Assembly (NCBI GenBank): GCA_036557705.1
Contig: DATBHB010000016.1
Location: 124,001-188,000, forward strand
DNA length: 64,000 nt
From: VAZQ01 sp036557705
Lineage (GTDB): Bacteria; Pseudomonadota; Alphaproteobacteria; Rhizobiales; Xanthobacteraceae
Reading direction: 5' to 3'
The first letter of the stretch is position 1, and each line of letters starts with the position of its first letter. This document shows positions 42,206 through 51,087 of the stretch, piece by piece. A program made the translations under genes and the position numbers. The notes beneath the pieces are model-generated. The model was not told where the DNA came from and did no database searches. It was given only the letters and a program-made list of their open reading frames with translations.

Positions 42206-44863
42206 TCACCCTTCGAACTGAACTCCGAGCGCGCGCGAAACGATGTCGCTCACGTCGCGTGAGAGAGAAGGCGTGTTCGCCACGCGGCGCAGCGCGGCTT
42301 CCGCGCGCGAGCGGCGCACAGGCTCGAACATGTGCCAGCTCTTGAGCGCGGAAAGGAGCCGCGCGGCGACCTGAGGGTTTTTGGGGTCGAGCGCAAGCAC
42401 TGTCTCGACAATGAAGTCATAACCGGCTCCGTCGGCGCGGTTTGCCTGACTCTGGTTCATCATCGCAAAGGCGCCGATCAAGGCCCGCACCCGATTGGGA
42501 TTGGTTATCGAAAAGGCCGGATGCGAGGTGAGCGCCTTGACGCGTTCGAGCGTTGCCGGTTCCGGGATGCAGGCCTGCAGCGTCAGCCATTTATCAATGA
42601 TCAACGGATCGCTGGCGTAGCGGGCGTGGAAATCCTCGAGTGCAGCCGCACGCTCCGGGACCGCATGGTGCGACAGCGCCTGGAGTGCTGCCATCCGGTC
42701 GGTCATGTTGTCCGCCGCCTTATATTGATCCATGGCCCGCGCGATGGGGAAGGTTTCGCCGCTCGCGATCATCAGATCGAGGCACGCATTCTTCAAAGCG
42801 CGCCGCCCGGCTGCCGCTGCGTCGGGCGAATAGGGTTCGCGCGCAGCCAGGTTCTCATAAACAGCGCGCAGCGTGTCGAAGAGCGACACCGCTATGTTGC
42901 GGCGCCAACCCCGACGTGCAGCGAGAACCGCATCCGGATCGACATCCGCTGCTATTTCACGTGCGATATCGGCCTCTGATGGCAACGCAAGGAGCTGCGC
43001 GGCGAAAGCGGGTTCGAGGCTGCGGTCGGCGAGCCCCGCCGCAAGCACCGCGATCAGGTCGGGATCCTGCCGGGGCTGATCGCCACGCCTGATTGCGGCG
43101 GTCGATTCGACCAGAACACGTGTCGCCAGCGAATAGACCGCTTCCCATCGATTGAACGGATCGCGGTCGTGGCGCGCAAGGAAGCGCAGGTCCGCATCGC
43201 TGAGATTCGCAACGATTTTGACCGGCGCGGAAAATCCCCTGTTGATCGAGGGGACCGGCCTCTCGGCGATGTCCGTGAATAGATAGCTCTTCGCAGCCGC
43301 GTCGATTGTCAGGAGCCCCCCTTTTACCGCGCCTCCATCCGCAAGGCGAAGGGCACTGTCGCTGCCATCCGGCCCGACGAGTCCGACCATGAGGGGAATG
43401 AGCATCGGCTGCTTCGTCGGCTGTCCGGGTGTCGGCGGGACACGCTGGATGATGTCGAGACGATATGTTCTATTCTGCGCGTCGTGAGAGCCGGTGATGG
43501 TAAGTTCGGGCGTTCCCGCCTGGCTGTACCAGAGCATGAATTGCCGGAGATCGAGCCGCGCTGCATCGGCAAAGCATTGAACAAATTGTTCGACGGTCGC
43601 GGCCTCGCCGTCATGGCGTGAGAAATAGAGATCCATCCCCTTGCGGAAATCCGCAGCGCCGAGCAGCACACGGAGCATGCGCACCACTTCGGCGCCTTTC
43701 TGATAGACCGTCGTCGTGTAGAAATTGTTGATTTCATGATAGACGGCGGGCCGCACCGGATGCGCGAGCGGACCCGCATCCTCGACGAACTGCGTGGCGC
43801 GAAGCCCGCGCACCTCTTTGATGCGCTCGACCGAACGCGAGCGTTCGTCGGAGGTGAACTCCTGATCGCGGAAAACGGTGAGGCCTTCCTTGAGGCAGAG
43901 CTGGAACCAGTCGCGGCAGGTGATGCGGTTGCCGGTCCAGTTGTGGAAATATTCATGCGACACGACTGCCTCGATGCCGGCATAATCCGCATCGGTTGCC
44001 GTCGCCGATGAGGCGAGGATGAATTTGTCATTGAAAATATTGAGCCCCTTGTTCTCCATCGCGCCCATGTTGAAGTCGGAAACGGCGACGATCATGAAAA
44101 TATCGAGATCGTATTCCCGGCCGAATACCCGCTCGTCCCAGCGCATCGCGCGCTTGAGCGCATCGAGCGCGTAACCGCAGCGGCCCTCCTTGCCGGGCTC
44201 GACATAGATGCGCAGCGTCACCTCGCGGCCCGACATGGTGCGAAAGCGGTCCTCGACGAAGCCGAGCTTGCCGCCCACGAGAGCAAACAAATAGGACGGC
44301 TTGGGAAAGGGATCGCGCCAGACCGCAAAATGGCGGTTGCTGCCGGGAACCGGGCCCGCTTCGACCAGATTGCCGTTGGCCAGCAGCACCGGTGCTTCTT
44401 CGACATCGGCTTCGATGCGCGTGGTGTAGACGGCCATGACGTCGGGCCGGTCGGGGAAATAGGTGATCCGGCGAAAGCCCTGCGCCTCGCATTGCGTGCA
44501 ATAGGTAGCGCCGGACCGGTAAAGGCCCATCAACTGCGTGTTGACGGAGGGGTTGATGACAGTCTCGATTTCGAGCCGGAACGGCTCCAGCGGGGGCTGC
44601 GCGATGGTCAGGCTTTCGGCGGTTACAGCAAACCGTTCCTCCGTAAGCGGCACCCCATTGAGCTTGAGCCCGGTGAGGGTGATGTCGTCGCCATCGAGCA
44701 CCAGCGGGGCAGGCGCAGTTTTGGGATTGGGCTTGAGCTCGAGAGTTGCCCGCACCCGCGTCGCGGCCTCGTTGAGCGAGACGTCGAGTGCGACCGTTTT
44801 CACCAGCCAGGGCGGCGGCCGGTAATCTTCCAAGCGAATAGCTGGAGGCTGATCAGTGCGCAT
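42206..44863 (-). CDS. pepN: Aminopeptidase N
   Basis: 885 residues, full length for the bacterial M1 enzyme. The exopeptidase motif GAMENKGLNIFNDKFILASS and the zinc site VVSHEYFHNWTGNRITCRDW (HExxH plus the downstream Glu in QLCLKEGLTVFRDQEF) are intact. The N-terminal beta domain begins about residue 10 (DYRPPPWLVKTVALDVSLNE), and the C-terminal helical domain runs from about 545 to the end. It removes N-terminal amino acids from peptides in the cytosol. It is transcribed divergently from the alcohol dehydrogenase; the start ATG at 44861-44863 leaves 104 bp to that gene. Confidence 0.95.
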   Translation of the reverse strand: MRTDQPPAIRLEDYRPPPWLVKTVALDVSLNEAATRVRATLELKPNPKTAPAPLVLDGDDITLTGLKLNGVPLTEERFAVTAESLTIAQPPLEPFRLEIETVINPSVNTQLMGLYRSGATYCTQCEAQGFRRITYFPDRPDVMAVYTTRIEADVEEAPVLLANGNLVEAGPVPGSNRHFAVWRDPFPKPSYLFALVGGKLGFVEDRFRTMSGREVTLRIYVEPGKEGRCGYALDALKRAMRWDERVFGREYDLDIFMIVAVSDFNMGAMENKGLNIFNDKFILASSATATDADYAGIEAVVSHEYFHNWTGNRITCRDWFQLCLKEGLTVFRDQEFTSDERSRSVERIKEVRGLRATQFVEDAGPLAHPVRPAVYHEINNFYTTTVYQKGAEVVRMLRVLLGAADFRKGMDLYFSRHDGEAATVEQFVQCFADAARLDLRQFMLWYSQAGTPELTITGSHDAQNRTYRLDIIQRVPPTPGQPTKQPMLIPLMVGLVGPDGSDSALRLADGGAVKGGLLTIDAAAKSYLFTDIAERPVPSINRGFSAPVKIVANLSDADLRFLARHDRDPFNRWEAVYSLATRVLVESTAAIRRGDQPRQDPDLIAVLAAGLADRSLEPAFAAQLLALPSEADIAREIAADVDPDAVLAARRGWRRNIAVSLFDTLRAVYENLAAREPYSPDAAAAGRRALKNACLDLMIASGETFPIARAMDQYKAADNMTDRMAALQALSHHAVPERAAALEDFHARYASDPLIIDKWLTLQACIPEPATLERVKALTSHPAFSITNPNRVRALIGAFAMMNQSQANRADGAGYDFIVETVLALDPKNPQVAARLLSALKSWHMFEPVRRSRAEAALRRVANTPSLSRDVSDIVSRALGVQFEG

Positions 44864-44967
44864 TGATACATAGCTTTATCGAGTGCGAGATCATGTCGCA
44901 ACGGCTGGCCGCCGTCCTGAGCATTTGCTGTAGGATGCGCGGCGAATGCAATCACAGGAATGCCGTG

Positions 44968-45960
44968 ATGTCGACCATGCGCTCGATGGTTCTCGAACGG
45001 CCCGGGGTCGCGCTTAACGCGCGCGAGGGGCCGGTGCCACGGCCGGGCGGAGGCGAAATTCTCGTTGAAGTGAAAGCGTGCGGGGTTTGCCGCACCGATC
45101 TGCACGTCGTGGACGGCGAGTTGCCGGATCCAAAACTTCCGATCGTGCCGGGCCACGAGATCGTGGGCCGGGTCGCTGCGATCGGCGCCAGCGTCGTCGG
45201 GTTTGCGCCGGGTGAGCGCGTCGGGATTCCTTGGCTCGGTCACACTTGCGGAGTTTGTCCCTATTGCCGAAGCGGACGCGAGAATCTCTGCGATGCGCCC
45301 TTATTCACCGGCTATACCCGCGACGGCGGCTATGCCACACACGCAATTGCGGACGCCGATTATTGCTTTCCGCTGGGAGAAGGGACCGACGATGCCGCCA
45401 CTGCGCCTCTGATGTGCGCAGGCCTCATCGGCTGGCGCAGCTATCGCATGGCCGGCGAGGGGACTGCGCTCGGGCTCTATGGCTTCGGCGCTGCCGCTCA
45501 CATTCTGGCGCAGGTTGCGGCTTGGCAGGGACGCCGCATCTACGCCTTCACCCGACCCGGCGATACTGCGGCACAAAGTTTCGCGAAATCGCTCGGGGCC
45601 GTGTGGGCCGGCGGTTCGGATGATCTGCCGCCGGAACCGCTCGATGCTGCGATCATCTTTGCGCCGGTTGGACCGCTCGTGATCTCGGCCCTGAGGGCGG
45701 TGAAGAAAGGCGGACGCGTCGTCTGCGGCGGCATTCACATGTCCGATGTTCCGTCGTTTCCCTATCGTCTATTGTGGGAGGAGCGGCAGGTCGTCTCGGT
45801 TGCCAATCTCACCCGCGCGGATGCGCGCGAGTTTCTCGCGATTGCCCCGCGCGCCGGCGTCAAGACCCAAGTGAAACGCTACCCGCTCGAAGCCGCCAAC
45901 ACGGCGCTCGCCGATCTGCGCAGCGGCGCGCTCCAAGGCGCGGCCGTGCTGGTGCCGTGA
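44968..45960 (+). CDS. Zinc-dependent alcohol dehydrogenase family protein
   Basis: 330 residues of the medium-chain dehydrogenase type. Catalytic zinc region KACGVCRTDLHVVDGELPDP and PGHEIVGRVAAIG; structural zinc cysteines in HTCGVCPYCRSGRENLCDAP. The cofactor domain has a glycine motif LGLYGFGAAAHILAQVAAWQ. The closest informal match is the AdhA-like group that oxidises or reduces simple alcohols and aldehydes with NAD(P). The ATG at 44968 has AGGA 9 bases upstream; the open frame reaches a TTG at 44863, which would put the start inside the pepN promoter. Confidence 0.88.
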   Translation: MSTMRSMVLERPGVALNAREGPVPRPGGGEILVEVKACGVCRTDLHVVDGELPDPKLPIVPGHEIVGRVAAIGASVVGFAPGERVGIPWLGHTCGVCPYCRSGRENLCDAPLFTGYTRDGGYATHAIADADYCFPLGEGTDDAATAPLMCAGLIGWRSYRMAGEGTALGLYGFGAAAHILAQVAAWQGRRIYAFTRPGDTAAQSFAKSLGAVWAGGSDDLPPEPLDAAIIFAPVGPLVISALRAVKKGGRVVCGGIHMSDVPSFPYRLLWEERQVVSVANLTRADAREFLAIAPRAGVKTQVKRYPLEAANTALADLRSGALQGAAVLVP

Positions 45961-45976
45961 CTCTGAGCCAAGTTCT

Positions 45977-46107
45977 GTAGGGTGGGCAAAGGCGCAACGC
46001 GCTTCAGCGCGTGCGCCGTGCCCACGCCCTCGGGGGCGCGTGGGCACGGCGCTCTTTTCTACGTGTGGTAGGCTCGTGTATGTGGACCGCGCCTTTGCCC
46101 ACCCTAC
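45977..46107. repeat. Palindromic element, copy 2
   Basis: 131 bp bounded by a perfect 19-bp inverted repeat: GTAGGGTGGGCAAAGGCGC at 45977-45995 and its complement at 46089-46107. A second, shorter CACACCCTAC half-end follows at about 46116-46125. Inner CGTGCCCACGC and GCGTGGGCACG pair with each other. It lies between the convergent stops of the dehydrogenase and the sulfotransferase-family gene, where it could act as a two-way terminator in RNA form. Confidence 0.82.
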
Positions 46108-46131
46108 AAACTTTGCACACCCTACAAACAA

Positions 46132-47346
46132 TCACGTCCCCCGCGCGCGCTCGATTTCCGCGGGGCTGTAGCGATAAGCCCGAAAGACTTGATTGACATG
46201 GAGCTCCGGCTTGCTCGCTTGCGAGGCGACGCGCGGCCCGAAATAGGGGTTGACGTATTCCCAGACAATCGATCCTTCCGGCGTGACTTCGAATAATCGT
46301 CCGAACACGCCCTCGGCGATCAGCGTGTTTCCGTTCGGAAGCCGCTGCGCGTTAGAAACCCGCGGACTGTAGAAGCTCGTGACGATCCCTTCCTGGTAAC
46401 GCCACACGATCTCTTTCGTCTTCGGGTCGATTTCGAGCACGCGGGAGAACGGCAGTGAGGTGTCAACCCGATGCGGTCCATTGTCGAACAACAGCACGTT
46501 GCCATTTGCGAGGAGCACTGGAGCATGCTGGCCGGAGAGCGGCGGCGCCCCGAGCTTCCAGTAAACCTCGCCGGTAGCGCGGTTTATCATGATCACGGTC
46601 GAGATGTTGCGGAAGCTGAGCATTAGATTGCCGTCCGGCATCTCGAAAACGCCGTTCGCGTGCGTCCACTCGTCGCGATCGTCTTGCGGAGCCGTGATGG
46701 CATCTTTGACCGGGTCGAGATGCTCCCACGCACGCCATTCCCAGACGAGTTTTCCGTCGGTCGTCATCTCGACGAGATAGTCGCCATTCATCGTGCCGTT
46801 GTCATATTCGGTGCCAGGGCGTCCGCCGCGCACGTGCTGAGCTATGCCATCCGGCAGCGGCCTGCCGCAGATGAAAAGCACATTGCCATTGCGCAGCCGC
46901 AATCCGTCGTGGTGATGATCGTCTTGCCGGACTTCCCAGAGCACTTTCCCCTTCCAATCCACTTCGAGTGCCGCACCGCCTTTGAACGCCGACTTCCCGA
47001 TGTGACTCGAATTGGGTATTTTGCCGTTATAGAACAACGTCCCCGCAGGAGTGAGATAGCCATAAAGTCCCGGTGGATGAGGCAATTCCCAGGTATGAAC
47101 AACGTTACCTTCCATATCGACCAGATAAACTGTTTTGTTTGCTATGTTGCTTGGCGCGAACAGAGTGAAGCCATGGTAGGCGCGGTCGGGGTCATAAGCC
47201 CTCAGGCCTGTACCGCGGCGCTTGACCGTATTGGGTTCGATCGGCGGCCGGCCGGGCGCACGCGGTGCCTGCGCAAAGGCGCCGCCCGACACCAAAGCAG
47301 CCCCAGTGGCTGTAAACAAACGTCGACGGTTCATCCACTCCGCCAT
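46132..47346 (-). CDS. Arylsulfotransferase-family (ASST-like) exported protein
   Basis: 404 residues. N-terminal export signal of Tat type (MNRRRLFTATGAALVSGGAF, starting at residue 5), then a six-bladed propeller built from repeats such as KTVYLVDMEGNVVHTWELPH, GGAALEVDWKGKVLWEVRQD, GDYLVEMTTDGKLVWEWRAW and GRLFEVTPEGSIVWEYVNPY. His-rich DDHHHDGLRLRNGNVL and EWTHANGVFEMPDGNLMLSF lie where ASST enzymes carry active-site histidines. ASST moves sulfate from one phenolic ester to another without PAPS; many relatives are untested. GGAGG precedes ATG at 47346. Confidence 0.78.
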   Translation of the reverse strand: MAEWMNRRRLFTATGAALVSGGAFAQAPRAPGRPPIEPNTVKRRGTGLRAYDPDRAYHGFTLFAPSNIANKTVYLVDMEGNVVHTWELPHPPGLYGYLTPAGTLFYNGKIPNSSHIGKSAFKGGAALEVDWKGKVLWEVRQDDHHHDGLRLRNGNVLFICGRPLPDGIAQHVRGGRPGTEYDNGTMNGDYLVEMTTDGKLVWEWRAWEHLDPVKDAITAPQDDRDEWTHANGVFEMPDGNLMLSFRNISTVIMINRATGEVYWKLGAPPLSGQHAPVLLANGNVLLFDNGPHRVDTSLPFSRVLEIDPKTKEIVWRYQEGIVTSFYSPRVSNAQRLPNGNTLIAEGVFGRLFEVTPEGSIVWEYVNPYFGPRVASQASKPELHVNQVFRAYRYSPAEIERARGT

Positions 47347-47488
47347 GGCGTTCCTCCGCGCCCGATTTTCTTTACTGCTGTCAGGCTAGGCGGCTCCCCT
47401 GCCTCCTGCAACCATAATCTCACTTCCTTTCTCATGGGCAGCAGGATTAATATGTCCCCTCAGGTAGCCTTACTGCGTCACAATCTTC

Positions 47489-47627
47489 GTAGGGTGGGCA
47501 AAATCGCGTGGCACCGCCTGACAGCGTGGGCCATCAGCGCGTTTACGCGCGTCTTCGACGCGCTATGGGCGCCCGGCGCGATTTTTGCCCACGCGGTCGG
47601 CATCGGAGAAGGCGCCGTTGCCCACCC
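47489..47627. repeat. Palindromic element, copy 3 (degenerate right end)
   Basis: Starts GTAGGGTGGGCAAAATCGCG at 47489-47508. An internal complement CGCGATTTTTGCCCACGCGG lies near 47577-47596, and the element ends with GGCGCCGTTGCCCACCC at 47611-47627, where the final TAC is lost. It occupies the 5' flank of the exported-protein gene, ending 19 bp before its ATG. An in-frame reading through it from 46660 is artefactual. Confidence 0.75.
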
Positions 47628-47646
47628 GGGAGAGGAAACAACCGCC

Positions 47647-48510
47647 ATGGCTCGCCAGAAATTCTTGGCCGCAGTCGCTGCCGCAGCGGTGCTTGCGGCG
47701 ACGCTATCGGCTGCGCAGGCGTTCGATGAGACGAAATATCCAAACCTCAAGGGCCAGTGGACCAGATTCGTCGTTCCCGGACTTGGCGGGCAGCCTTCGT
47801 TTGACCAGACCAAGCCCTGGGCCTTTGGCCAGGAGGCGCCGCTGACGCCGGAGTACAAGTCCATTCTGGAGAAAAGCATCGCCGACCAGGCCACCGGCGG
47901 CCAGGGTAATTTCACCGGTTATGGCTGCCTCGCTTACGGCATGCCGATGATGATGACCGCATTCTATCCGCAGGAATACGTCATCACGCCGGAAACCACG
48001 TACATCGTCATGTATCATGTAGACGGAGGCCGCCGTATCTTTACCGACGGGCGCGACTGGGCGCGTGATCTTGAGCCGACCTACGTCGGCTATTCCATCG
48101 GCAGGTGGCTCGACGAGGACGGTGACGGACGCTACGACGTGCTCGAAGTAGAAACGCGCGGACCGTTCAAGGGCCCCCGTGTCTATGACGGCAGCGGACT
48201 GCCGCTGCACTACGACAACCAATCGATCTTCAAGGAACGCATCTACGTCGACAAGTCCAATCCCAACCTGCTGCATGACGAGATCACCGTCATCGATCAC
48301 GCCTTGACCCGTCCGTGGACAGTGGACAAGCGATATCGCCGCAATACCAGCCGGCAGCCGGTATGGCCGGAATATGTTTGCGCAGAGAACAACGTTCAGG
48401 TGAGGATCGGCGATGAGTATTATTACCTGAGCGCCGGGCATCTCCTGATGCCGACCCGAAAGGATCAACAACCGCCCGATTTGAGATATTTCCAGCACTC
48501 AACGAAGTGA
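47647..48510 (+). CDS. Unrecognised exported protein
   Basis: 287 residues. Signal peptide MARQKFLAAVAAAAVLAATL ending SAAQA, then a mature protein rich in Tyr, Trp and Pro: YPNLKGQWTRFVVPGLGGQP, GYGCLAYGMPMMMTAFYPQE, TYIVMYHVDGGRRIFTDGRD, YVGYSIGRWLDEDGDGRYDV. It is periplasmic or surface-exposed by prediction. I recall similar hypothetical proteins in related bacteria but no function. DEDGDGRYDV resembles an EF-hand-like calcium loop. It is divergent from the ASST-like gene; a palindromic element fills its 5' flank. GAGAGG lies about 10 bases before the ATG. Confidence 0.75.
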   Translation: MARQKFLAAVAAAAVLAATLSAAQAFDETKYPNLKGQWTRFVVPGLGGQPSFDQTKPWAFGQEAPLTPEYKSILEKSIADQATGGQGNFTGYGCLAYGMPMMMTAFYPQEYVITPETTYIVMYHVDGGRRIFTDGRDWARDLEPTYVGYSIGRWLDEDGDGRYDVLEVETRGPFKGPRVYDGSGLPLHYDNQSIFKERIYVDKSNPNLLHDEITVIDHALTRPWTVDKRYRRNTSRQPVWPEYVCAENNVQVRIGDEYYYLSAGHLLMPTRKDQQPPDLRYFQHSTK

Positions 48511-48530
48511 TCATGTAGCCGGTTTCTCCT

Positions 48531-48740
48531 CTAACTCTGATCGGCTGCTGGGATCCTCTGCTCGTGGAAGCCGCGCTGGTGCATCGCATGGGCCTCGCGC
48601 ACAAGGATGTGGGTTGCGACCTCATTCTCGGTGCGGCCCAACTTTCCGAGAGTCGCGAGCAGGGCCAGATAGTTGAAGGTTTCCTCCGGCAAGGTCAGGC
48701 TCAGCGGCCGAGCCTCGGAGCGGTTTTCAGGGCGTGCCAT
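48531..48740 (-). CDS. Small ribbon-helix-helix-like protein
   Basis: 69 residues. The N-terminal half fits a ribbon-helix-helix plan: a beta strand ARPLSLTLPEETFNYLALLA, then LGKLGRTENEVATHILVREA as the second helix. Such proteins bind short palindromes as dimers and are often antitoxins or autoregulators. An exact 16-bp palindrome lies just upstream (48752-48767), supporting this. No toxin-like gene adjoins. ATG at 48738-48740 has GGAAGG 8 bases before it. Family assignment is by fold pattern only. Confidence 0.6.
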   Translation of the reverse strand: MARPENRSEARPLSLTLPEETFNYLALLATLGKLGRTENEVATHILVREAHAMHQRGFHEQRIPAADQS

Positions 48741-48751
48741 AGGCGGTCCTT

Positions 48752-48773
48752 CCAAGTTATAACTTGGTTATAA
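48752..48773. promoter_or_regulatory. Operator-like palindromes upstream of the ribbon-helix-helix gene
   Basis: CCAAGTTATAACTTGG (48752-48767) is a perfect 16-bp palindrome, and TTATAAC-TTG-GTTATAA (48757-48773) is a second, overlapping one. They lie 12-33 bp before the start of the small gene at 48740, in very AT-rich sequence that can also hold a -10 box. Two staggered half-site pairs are the usual layout for cooperative binding by ribbon-helix-helix dimers, so autoregulation is likely. Confidence 0.6.
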
Positions 48774-49099
48774 TGGCATTTTAACCCTTGCTTGGCCATC
48801 CAAGTCGTGACATCGTATGATTCGGCCGTGGCCAAGGTAAACGGCGGAAATCAAGCCTTGGCGCGGCGCCAGAGGCGGTAATCCCTCCTCCAGAGCTGAC
48901 TGACGGCGCGCGTGCGCGCGCGCCGCCAAAGCGGCACGCGCTCCCTCGAGCGCAATGCTCAATCGCGGCGGCAATCCACGCGGCCGTGAACATGAGTCCG
49001 TTGTGGTTCTGGGAGTTGCGTGAGTGGGCGTGCGAAGGCGTAACGCTGAAATCCTGTGCCGCGGCGGTTGCAGGATTTCTATCACTGGGGGCCATCACC
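48774..49099. other. Divergent intergenic region
   Basis: About 325 bp between the small ribbon-helix-helix gene and the GcrA-like gene. It has an alternating GC-rich tract (GCGCGCGTGCGCGCGCGC, about 48905-48925). Reading frame continues upstream of the GcrA-like ATG to 48986, but without a good start or family match. Confidence 0.4.
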
Positions 49100-49612
49100 A
49101 TGGTTGCGGAAAGCAGCACCTGGCGTCCGGAGCGCGTCGATATGCTCAAGCGCTGCTTCGAAGCCGGGCTTACATGCAGCGAGATTGCGCGCGAGATCGG
49201 AGTTACGCGTAACGCGGTGATCGGGAAATTGAGCCGGCTCGGTCTATCGCGGCCGCGCGAGGTCATCGCCAAACCGCTGCGCCGCGCCGCAGCGCTGGCG
49301 CGCCCAAGAATTCCGAGGTCGCGGCGCCTCAGGTACGTGTCGGCGGATATCCTGGCGCAGCGTGAAATGCTGAAAACTGCATTTGCCGCAGCCGAATTGC
49401 ACGTCGATGAGGAGCCTGTCGTTCCAATCGACAACGGCCGCGGTTGCACGCTGCTCGAATTGGGCGAGCGGAAATGCCGCTGGCCCATCAGCGATCCGGG
49501 CAGCAACGATTTCTGCTTCTGCGGAAACGAGCCGGTTTCAGGATTCCCATACTGCGCCGGCCACGCCCGAATGGCGTATCGGCGCGCCGGAGCGCGGCGG
49601 CAGCATTATTAA
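49100..49612 (+). CDS. GcrA-family cell-cycle regulator homologue
   Basis: 170 residues. The N-terminal helix-turn-helix reads STWRPERVDMLKRCFEAGLT, CSEIAREIGVTRNAVIGKLS, then RLGLSRP, the diagnostic GcrA start. A basic linker follows, and a C-terminal Cys-rich domain GCTLLELGERKCRWPISDPG with FCFCGNEPVSGFPYCAGHAR. GcrA works with sigma-70 at promoters carrying methylated GANTC sites in alphaproteobacteria. This may be the main GcrA or a second copy; standard proteins start MSWTDERVELLKKLW, so some divergence is present. The ATG at 49100 is preferred on this alignment. Confidence 0.85.
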   Translation: MVAESSTWRPERVDMLKRCFEAGLTCSEIAREIGVTRNAVIGKLSRLGLSRPREVIAKPLRRAAALARPRIPRSRRLRYVSADILAQREMLKTAFAAAELHVDEEPVVPIDNGRGCTLLELGERKCRWPISDPGSNDFCFCGNEPVSGFPYCAGHARMAYRRAGARRQHY

Positions 49613-49613
49613 A

Positions 49614-50993
49614 TTAGCGCCTCGGCTCGGCGTGCCCGATCACTCGCTTGATGGTTGGAAAACGTTCGCGCAGCGCGCGTTCCAGCTCGTCGGTCTTGTC
49701 GTGCACCGCGGAGACGCTAAGCGCGGGGTCGACATGAGCGTGGAAATTGACGATCTCGCCATCGGGCGCCTCGCGTACCCGCACGTCATGGATATCGTCG
49801 AAGAACCCAAGCCCGGCTGCAAGCGTCCTGAGCTCGTTTGCGACCGCGGCGATCCGCTCGGCCGGCGCATCGCGGCCTGCAACATCGCGTGTCTGCAGCG
49901 GCTCGATGTGGGTCTCGACCTCGACCTCCGATCCGAGCTCCTCGCGCACCGCCTGTTCGAGGCCGTCGGCGATTGCATGGGCGCGACCGAGGGCGAGATT
50001 GCCGTCGACCTCGAGATCGAGCGATACCGAAAGACGCTCGCCGATCGCGTGCACGGTCACGTGGTGGACCGCAAGCGCGCGGTTGCGCGCGATCACCATG
50101 ACACGTTCGAGCACGGTCTCGTCGTCGAGCGCACGCGGGGCGGTATGGATGGTCGCTTCGGCGCGCGGCAGCTCACGCCGGAGCGCGCCCAGGATTCGAT
50201 CCTTGATCGCCGTTACCCGATCGAGTGGCAGCGTGCGGCTCACCGCTACCTCCGCGTCAACAAACAGGGTCGCGCCTGCCGGCCTTACCCTGACCCGCAC
50301 AACCGCGACTACGCCTGGAATACCCGCTGCGATTGCGGATACCCGTTCGGCGATGCCGGCCGGAGCCGTATCGGTGAGCGTGTCGATGGTGCGCCGCCCG
50401 AGCCGCCAGCCGGCCACGCAAATGAAGACGGCCACTATGATTGCCGCTGCCGAATCCGCCCATTGGTGTCCCCACGCGACTGCCGCGAGCCCGATTAGCA
50501 CCGCAACCGAGGACCACATGTCCGAAGCAAAATGGAGCGCATCCGCCTCGAGTGCTTCGCTCGACGTCTGCGACGCCACGCGATAGAGAATTCGGGCACG
50601 AAAGAAGTCGGTTATGACTGAAACGACAATGACGCCGAACGCCCAGATCGTCGCCTCGACCGCATGGGCTTCCCCGCCGGCGAGGCGGTGCGCCGCCTCC
50701 CATATTACGACCCCCGACAGCAGGAACAGGAAGGCCGTTTCGGCAAGCGCATAGACGCTCTCGACCTTGCCGTGGCCGTAGTGATGCTCCTGGTCGGCCG
50801 GCTTGCCGGAAACGCGCAGCGCAAAAAATGTTGCGACCGTTGCGGCCAAATCGAGAAGCGAGTGCCCGGCCTCGGAGAGGATTGCGAGCGAGCCCGTCGC
50901 GGTCCCCACTACGGCTTTCGCGATAGTAAGGGCCGCGGATGCCGCAATGGAGGAGAGCGCAACCCGTTGTTTGGCGTCAAGCGACGGTGCCAT
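49614..50993 (-). CDS. Cation diffusion facilitator (CDF) transporter
   Basis: 459 residues, longer than the usual 300-380 because of two C-terminal cytosolic repeats. Six membrane helices at about 12-210. Metal site 1 is formed by SEAGHSLLDLAATVATFFAL and DALHFASDMWSSVAVLIGLA (HxxxD), with EHHYGHGKVESVYALAETAF between helices. The C-terminal region has two similar ferredoxin-like segments, each near HVTVHAIGERLSVSLDLEVD and VNFHAHVDPALSVSAVHDKT. It exports Zn2+, Fe2+ or related ions in exchange for protons. It is convergent with the GcrA-like gene, the stops only a few bases apart. Confidence 0.9.
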   Translation of the reverse strand: MAPSLDAKQRVALSSIAASAALTIAKAVVGTATGSLAILSEAGHSLLDLAATVATFFALRVSGKPADQEHHYGHGKVESVYALAETAFLFLLSGVVIWEAAHRLAGGEAHAVEATIWAFGVIVVSVITDFFRARILYRVASQTSSEALEADALHFASDMWSSVAVLIGLAAVAWGHQWADSAAAIIVAVFICVAGWRLGRRTIDTLTDTAPAGIAERVSAIAAGIPGVVAVVRVRVRPAGATLFVDAEVAVSRTLPLDRVTAIKDRILGALRRELPRAEATIHTAPRALDDETVLERVMVIARNRALAVHHVTVHAIGERLSVSLDLEVDGNLALGRAHAIADGLEQAVREELGSEVEVETHIEPLQTRDVAGRDAPAERIAAVANELRTLAAGLGFFDDIHDVRVREAPDGEIVNFHAHVDPALSVSAVHDKTDELERALRERFPTIKRVIGHAEPRR

Positions 50994-51087
50994 GGATCAG
51001 CAATGCATTGGGACCAGCCGCCTTGGCAACAGCGGTAGCGCTGGCGCGTTAACAAGGTGGACAAAGCGGCATGCAAAGGAGGCAGAA

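Noticed and set aside
46660..47646. Upstream extension of the exported-protein frame, 329 codons
   Set aside because: It runs antisense to the ASST-like gene and through a palindromic element; the signal peptide at 47647 marks the true start.
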